Assembly (NCBI GenBank): GCA_026261815.1
Contig: JAMPIT010000258.1
Span: 16,071,001 to 16,135,000 of the forward strand
Length of the DNA: 64,000 nt
Reading direction: 5' to 3'
Origin: Monarcha castaneiventris obscurior
Lineage: Eukaryota; Chordata; Aves; Passeriformes; Monarchidae
The first letter of the stretch is position 1. Each line of letters opens with the position of its first letter. Made by a program: the position numbers and the translations under genes. This document shows positions 59,201-64,000 of the stretch, piece by piece. The notes beneath the pieces were generated by a model, which did not search any database, was not told the DNA's origin, and saw nothing but the letters and a program-made list of their open reading frames with translations.

Positions 59201-60599
59201 CAGCTGATGACATTTTGGGCCAGATAGGTTAGTGATACTCAGCAGAAGTGTTTGCATTTGTTCTGCCACACACGCAGCCCCTCTCAGACCAGTTATCAGA
59301 GCATGGCAGCTTTTCACACCGCCAAGCACCTCTCCTGCTGTTGCAAGGGACCCAGCCAGGACTTCTCAGCGCCCTGTCAGCGTCTGGATGCTGCAGCAGT
59401 CCCTCAGGGGCAGTGGCATCTGGCTCAGGCTAAAGCCACCCTTCAGGCTCGTCTGACTGCTGCCAAGGGACCAATAAAGCAGCCAAGATCAGGGTAGAGC
59501 AAATCATCTTCAACAATGGTTTTAACCATTATCTTCAACTAAAGATACACAGGAAAATCTGGTGAGGCTGTGATGAGGTCTCCCAGGGTGTGTCTGCTGT
59601 GAAGATGCAGAGACTTCTATTTTCATGCTCAAGCAACTACAGGGAAGTAACCTGTAAGGTGCAGAGTTTTCTTCTGCCTTTAAAACACATGACTTCAAAA
59701 CATGTGTTTTTATTTCCTGAACAACTGAGATTTCTTGTTGTGAAATAATTTTTTTGTGAAAACACTAATGTTTCACATGCATCTCATTGAAACTAATTTT
59801 TTTCTGTTTCCAGGATTAGTATCTAATTTGAAGTTTACTTTGTATTAATAGGAAGGGAGGGTCTCATTTTTCATTTCAAGTACATCCTTGTCAAAAGACC
59901 ACTTTTTTTCACAGTGCACTTTGCAGAAACCTTGCAGACCCACTTGGCTGTGGGAAGAAAACCTCCTGGCTCCCAGGAGCAGCAGTGCCAGTCCGGCCAG
60001 TCCAGCACACACGTGTGTCCTGTAGGTGCCTGCGCTGGACACACAGCGACAGCTTCTGCTGGGAGCAGTGCTTGGGGCAGCGTGGGAGGAACAGGAGGGG
60101 GCTGGTCCCTCTCTGGGGCAGAGGGCTGCCTGCACTCCTTCCCTGCTGGAAGTGTCACGGCCCAGCACTGGCTGGCTGGCAGCAGCACAGGCATGTCTGC
60201 ACTGAGACACAGCCACCACAGCACCGCCTCACCTCAGCTACAAGCCTGAGGAGCTCTGCTTTGCAGCCTGGACTAAGCATCCTTCCAAGGCAGAGGACAA
60301 GTGTAAGCCCTCAGCAGCAAATGCAGCCTTGCTGCACGTGGCAGGGCAGTCCCTAAGGAGACATGGAGTCAAAGCCATGGTTCATCCTCCTTGATGTACA
60401 TCCTGCTCACAGGTTTTTGCTGGTAGAAGTTTGCATAATCCTGGACTGCACCTGAGAGAGGGATTCTGCTACCTGGACCGTGGCTGCCATTCCCTAATGG
60501 TACAGAAAAGCACTGGTGGGAAAGTGTGGCAATTCTAAAGATATTGTAAATAAAATAAATCAAATCCATGAGGCTAGAGGGAGGTGGTGTTCCACCTGA
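59201..60599. other. GC-richer noncoding stretch
   Basis: Two GC-richer patches (59260-59490 and 59930-60330) leave overlapping open frames of 60-124 codons on both strands. None has a recognisable motif or good splice boundaries. CpG density is far below that of the island at 52035. Confidence 0.4.
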
Positions 60600-60960
60600 G
60601 ATTTATATGCAAACTCTGAAATATTAAAAGCACTCTGGTGAAGGCATTGCTAATTAAACGGATAAAATGTGCAAGCATAGAGAACGGATTATTTAAAATA
60701 TAAATTATTTCTTATTAAGATAATAGTGTCTAACTAAATGTTGAAAGAACTGGATAGTAGTTTACACTGTAAAATGATCTGTTAAATATGTTCCTGTTAA
60801 CATCAATACAGCTATTGACAAGCATATGCAGTTTTGCTTTACTTTGAGAGAGCAGACAATAACAAGTTTTACTAGTGCTATCTTATTTTACAAGCATTAA
60901 TGAACAATTAAACAACACTAGCACTCTTTCCATCTGTAATCCTGTAGTAGGATCACTAAT
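60600..60960. promoter_or_regulatory. Candidate conserved noncoding element with POU-like site
   Basis: TATGCAAA at 60606-60613 (octamer half) and TAATTA at 60651-60656, followed by many ATTA cores in repeat-free AT-rich DNA without open frames. The call is inference only. Confidence 0.25.
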
Positions 60961-61949
60961 CTCCACCACTAGCAGCTAATGATGAAGGTCTCTTAAGCTT
61001 TACTTCTTATCTCAGCTAGTTCTTAATACTCACATAAGTATGCTTTCTGAGCAAGGCGGCCCCCTATTGCTCTGCGACTTGAATACAAAAGACTGGTGAA
61101 ATTTTTGAAGGGTTTTCTGTTCAATAACACTTCTATACTTATGTTTGCCTTCCTACAACAACAAACACAAGTGATCAGCAGAGGACTAGCAAGGTCACTA
61201 AGGGCTCTGTGTTTCCATACTTGTTCTAATACTTATAAGAATGTATTCATGCCCTATTATATATATTCCCTGGCTGCTCAGGCAGAAGCTCTAAACTAAA
61301 CTAAACTGAAATGAAATAAAAGGGAAAAACCAGAAGACTAAAACAGTGTTTACTTCAAGAACAAGTCTGCTGTTTGTATCGAACAAAAGGAAGTTGGAAA
61401 GTGGCTGCCATTAAAAATACATGCAAGATAAACTGAAATTTTTATAGTACACAGTACACATGACATTTTCTAACTTCTCTTTCAGAGTGTTCTTGTGTAT
61501 ACCGTACACACGAGATCTGTGTACTGGGATGGCAGGGGAATTCACCATTCTGTTAGGCTTTTCTGGAATAGCTAAGCCAAGTAAAGCAGCAACAACTTCC
61601 CAGACAGGAAACTGAGAGCACAGTGGGTTCAGTTCCAATCCCCGTCAGGAGAAGGTCCTCCATAGTCAGGGCAGTCACCCCTATAGTAAAATTTGTGCAA
61701 TTAAAAATGAGACACGCAGTACTTCATCTCCTTCATCTTTTGCTTTCAAGGAAAAGGGATGAGCCTAAGTAAAAATAATACATTTTCCTTAGTTCATTTT
61801 GTTTATTCCATGTGCAATGCTTGAACATGTTGGCCCCAACCCAAGCAGAACTCAGGACAGCTCAGGGGTTGTTTCCTGGCCTAAACGAAAGCCTTGACAG
61901 AACTGCTCCAACTGGGCCCAAAACATCCACTGCAGCTGCTAAAATTGTT
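60961..61949. other. Noncoding stretch, nothing recognised
   Basis: Unique DNA with a short (AAACT)3 run near 61293. No exon or repeat family recognised. Confidence 0.45.
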
Positions 61950-62270
61950 GGAGATGGGGAATAACAGTTGAGTAGCAAAAGGCTGATTCCCATCAGGGAG
62001 GTGATCCAGTCCCTTTAAAAGTTCACGCTGACCCTGCTTGCATTAAGCCATGTGGCTGATGAATGAGAATCAAGTTGCCTCATCGTGCTTGGAGCTGGAG
62101 GTATATTATTAAATTGCAACAGATTACCAGGAGCTGAGAACAAACGTATCTCCAAGCCATTCCCAGAGATGTTTTAGCAATAACTAACAGCATGAGGTAT
62201 TGCTGAAGAAATGTTCTTTATAAGCAGCTAAAAATTGAGAATTAATGTTTCTAATGCAATCAAAAGCTGC
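61950..62270. promoter_or_regulatory. Candidate conserved noncoding element
   Basis: A repeat-free block without open frames, carrying TGCATTAAGCC, ATTATTAAATTGCAACAG and AGAATTAATG. Same texture as the other candidates. Low confidence. Confidence 0.2.
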
Positions 62271-64000
62271 CTCCTTGCATGCTCTGTTCCAAGGTGTGTT
62301 CTACTCTAAGGCATCAAAGAAGCCGAACTCACCTGGCACCCATGGCTGAGAGATGTGTTGGAAAAAACTCCTACTGAGCGTTGCCAACACTGGCCCCTAC
62401 ATAGATACGGTCTGGTTTTTTTGTGTTTGTACAATGTGTATCAAAATGCTGACCTTTTCCTTCACCAGGGCTTCTCAGCACAAACAATAAATAGCATTAT
62501 TTAGAGGGAAAAGAACCCACTTCCATACCTCTGCAGAAATCGTGACTAAGCGTTGCTTTTACCACATGGCTTCCTTTTCCTGTGCCTGCCCACCATGGCC
62601 CAGGTGGCTGTGACACTTGGCAGACATGCAGAAGGAGAGGAGTGCTTGCTTGGGTCAGCCCAGCTGCCCTCAGAGGGATAGCTCTCTGGCTGGGACACAG
62701 GGGCAGGCTGGCCAGCCTCTCCTGAAAAGTAAGGTGATAAAGTAGCCTGGGTGCGTGTGGTAGAAGGTGTGGGGATGAAGGCAAGAGAGGTTCTGTGACT
62801 ACCTGCAGTCTTTATCCATTCAAGTAAAATTTGTATTTAGGTCAAGAGGAATTTTATTTAAGTGAAGCCAACCAAGATGTCAGAAGCAGACCTTATCAGG
62901 AGGCCTGAGTGAGATGTGAGTGAAATGACTGCTTATGGACAAATCACCAACCATTAGTGAGGAAAGAAAAAAGATTTTTATGTTTCACCCAGCCTTTCCA
63001 TTTCTAAGCCATTGCTGTTTGGCTTCATATCCGATGTATAGAGATTTCCTTGATGTGACAGTCACCTGCAGTGTGGGTGGATAGCTCGCTCCCACTCCCC
63101 TCTGCAGGCTTCTAATCTCAGCAATGACTCCAGGTGATGATGGCAGGATCAGGAAATGGGGAAGAGCTAAATGGATGGAGCTAATTTCAGCTTGACAGAT
63201 TCTAGGTACTCCCATTACATAGGATACACTTTAGTGGGCTTATTTGGATCACCTGTATATTTGACTGTAAGACTCACCTGCTACCCCAACTGCATAGCAA
63301 TACTGGAACCATCTTCAACCTAGCTCTGTTGTGCCAGTATCAGAGAGAAGCAATTTAAATCTATTTACCTACATTTGTATACTGAAAGGGCAAATGATGC
63401 AGGGCAGAGGTCTGGAGCAACACAGTTAAACCCATTCTGACACTTGACATAGAACCTAGGTCCAGATTTTCCTGCATTGCACAACGTATTGTCAGCATAT
63501 CAGGGAAAATGTTTGGAGCAGAGGAAGAAGTTCAGCCCTGGAACATCTCTCTTTCACAGATTCTCTTTTGCAAGTACCTGTCAGGAATCTGGGCATACTT
63601 TCCTGGAAAAGTCATGCAAATGTAAACGGCTTCCAAGATCATCTGTTAAGAGAAGGATTAACAAGAAAACAAGAATCTGATGCTGTGAAGCATATTCTGG
63701 GGAGTGGACAGAGGGTGGCTTATTTGTCATTACTCTGCACCTCCTGCTCATTTGCACAGCTGCCAACCCCAGGGCTGTTGGGAGCGGCTGGAACGGTGCT
63801 ACAGCAATGGGCTGTTGTAGCAGCTGAGCACAAGAGCAGCCTGGTCAAATGGATCCTTGTATCAAGCATAGCAAATAGTAACTATTTTCTTTCAACTGCT
63901 CTCAAAATGCTCATTTACTTCCATTTAATTTTTGTGTTTTCCCAAAGGTATGGCATTTTTACTCATACCTGCTGTACAAAGGAAGTGTCAGTACTTAGTG
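62271..64000. other. Noncoding stretch with isolated minus-strand donors
   Basis: On the minus strand GCCATGGGTGCCAG|GTGAGT (exon side ending at 62333) and GTAGCAG|GTGAGTC (ending at 63278) are near-consensus donors. The first has an ATG in excellent context 11 bases upstream (62343-62341). No partner acceptor or CpG island was found for either. The rest is unremarkable. Confidence 0.35.

Noticed and set aside
1..64000. CRISPR arrays, operons, phage genes, rRNA or other prokaryotic features
   Set aside because: No regularly spaced repeats, ribosome-binding-site-led gene runs or conserved microbial proteins were seen; the CR1 and SINE elements place the sequence in a bird.

Overview
This window reads as about 64 kb of nuclear DNA from a bird, most likely a passerine. 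The key evidence is a short retroposon at about 51174-51314 (minus strand). Its 5' part is a 74-base tRNA-Ile-like head with recognisable A box, B box and AAT anticodon, and it is fused to a CR1 3' tail ending in the CR1-type TGATTCTGTG end. That architecture matches TguSINE1, a passerine-specific family as far as I know. A second, eroded CR1 tail lies at 80-170. Recognisable repeats are otherwise sparse, as is usual for birds. There are no bacterial, phage or plasmid features, no CRISPR array, no rRNA and no functional tRNA gene.

No protein-coding gene could be recognised. Nearly all open frames are short, stop-bounded and without family motifs. The window is best described as intergenic or intronic sequence, possibly part of a gene desert near a developmental gene. 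Several blocks look like conserved noncoding regulatory DNA (about 10180-10480, 29690-30300, 36120-36480, 37460-37880, 40400-40640, 42330-43330, 57310-57470, 58840-59200, 60600-60960 and 61950-62270). These were judged only from motif density and the absence of repeats; no alignment was possible.

The strongest gene-like signals are as follows. (1) A compact CpG island lies at about 52035-52375, with roughly 38 CpGs. On the minus strand it ends in a consensus splice donor at 52034/52033, so it looks like a first exon and promoter. A well-bounded minus-strand exon candidate with a CCATGG start lies 7.3 kb further on, at 44724-44575. (2) A frame-compatible plus-strand chain of exon candidates (31163-31217, 33198-33241, 41476-41694, 42074-42096) would encode 110 residues from an ATG at 31171. 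(3) Two adjacent plus-strand exon candidates (19041-19127 and 19203-19379) are separated by a 75-base intron-like gap with good donor, branch and acceptor signals and a shared open frame. (4) A 200-codon open stretch at 15472-16079 is interrupted by one frame change. (5) Isolated exon candidates lie at 5422-5483, 12027-12204 and 16318-16432. All of these are inferences from splice-site and frame logic. A window this size also contains cryptic splice pairs by chance, so transcript evidence is needed.

Other structure includes a three-unit 31-bp tandem repeat (47569-47660), an imperfect (ATT)n tract (53664-53735), AT and alternating purine-pyrimidine tracts at 43441-43869, a G-rich tract (6455-6505), a 14-C run (31613-31626), a MIR-like ancient SINE fragment (22738-22785) and a perfect 14-bp palindrome (49633-49646).
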